This document shows positions 63,849-64,000 of a stretch of DNA of 64,000 nucleotides, in pieces (the stretch's first letter is position 1; every line of letters starts with the position of its first letter). This stretch comes from Palaemon carinicauda. Taxonomy: Eukaryota > Arthropoda > Malacostraca > Decapoda > Palaemonidae. The stretch spans positions 62,241,642-62,305,641 of the forward strand of contig NC_090739.1 in the NCBI RefSeq assembly GCF_036898095.1, in the 5' to 3' direction. The notes beneath the pieces are model-generated. The model ran no database searches. It was given only the letters and a program-made list of their open reading frames with translations, and had not been told where the DNA came from. A program made the position numbers and the translations under genes.

Positions 63849-64000
63849 CTGACAAGCACCAACCACCACAATAACTTTTGAACAGTCATCAGATGCAAAT
63901 ATCTTTGGACGTTGATGAAGTGGAACGTCACATTTAACACTTTGTTCTCCTCTCTCCCGTAGCTCAACAACATCATGTTCTTCATGATGAGATTGTTTAA
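63849..64000 (-). CDS. CPLANE1: CPLANE1-like exon 1 of window (partial at the edge)
   Basis: The frame is open to the window edge, so the exon may begin upstream. It encodes about 50 residues ending 'PKIFASDDCSKVIVVVGACQ', a beta-propeller-like strand pair. The donor is CAG|GTGGG at 63848 and the exon ends in phase 0. The next exon opens with 'VFVWSKD', which completes a WD-like blade as in the family N-terminus. Confidence 0.7.

Larger units (their letters stand above)
2246..64000 (-). other. CPLANE1: CPLANE1-like host gene (partial, 12 exons, open at both ends)
   Basis: Gene model read by eye on the minus strand. Exons are 63849->64000, 63380-63532, 62796-62992, 45752-45901, 44445-44645, 43997-44140, 35380-35557, 25236-25313, 23884-24099, 21601-22669, 14096-14291 and 2246-2548. 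Every intron has AG/GT ends and every phase matches, giving about 1,012 codons without a stop. Known family: CPLANE1 (C5orf42, JBTS17) is a roughly 3,200-residue scaffold of the ciliary CPLANE complex, with an N-terminal beta-propeller. Matching landmarks from memory are the 'NWVADMAWSWD' exon, a following segment like the vertebrate 'QRFSI..HSRLPYLIVSDG' stretch, and 'LPAPPVFCPQ' in the last exon. Identity is inferred without a search. Introns range from about 0.3 to 16.9 kb and the larger ones are filled with retrotransposons. Confidence 0.75.

Overview
This window looks like intronic DNA of a large, repeat-rich animal genome, most likely a decapod crustacean (shrimp-like). The reasons are a spliced host gene with GT-AG introns, several tyrosine-recombinase (DIRS-type) retrotransposons, a piggyBac-like element, LINE and tRNA-like SINE fragments, and long dinucleotide microsatellites. 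The species assignment rests on my recollection that some of these short repeats are common in shrimp assemblies; I could not check it. No prokaryotic features are present.

Host gene. Twelve exons on the minus strand (from beyond position 64000 down to 2246) join into one uninterrupted frame of about 1,012 codons, and every exon-exon phase matches. The product resembles the N-terminal third of CPLANE1 (C5orf42/JBTS17), a ciliogenesis and planar polarity effector: beta-propeller-like N-terminal exons, then helical exons ending in a PAPP-x-x-CPQ landmark. The gene runs off both ends of the window.

Introns. Almost all the rest is transposable elements. Four well-preserved DIRS elements (A 14486-21244, B 28312-34824, C 36617-43106, E 52722-59329), one degraded mosaic (D 46241-52616) and a more distant broken element (F 6157-13708) lie in the host introns. 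All are in the sense orientation of the host gene, and D and E share one intron. Each of A-E has about 160-bp inverted terminal repeats and an internal complementary region that repeats the joined element ends. Each of A, B, C and E carries Gag with an N-terminal Cys/His motif, then RT-RNase H with a C-terminal Dam-like region, then a tyrosine recombinase (YR). C sits inside a piggyBac-like element (35728-43289) with TTAA target duplications. Older remnants (26850-28300, 60050-61770) have themselves been split by SINE-like repeats.

How the DIRS genes appear to be expressed is the most interesting signal. In A, B, C and E the RT frame is +1 relative to Gag, and three of the four copies have no usable ATG before the RT domain. 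A conserved CCG-CCC-TTT-CGT lies 92-95 nt before the Gag stop, exactly where the conserved RT reading begins. The YR is in the same frame as Gag. In all four copies a single TGA followed by CT separates Gag from a frame that stays open across the RT toward the YR. The sequence therefore suggests two recoding events from one mRNA: a +1 frameshift giving Gag-RT, and UGA readthrough giving Gag-YR. This is inference and has not been tested.
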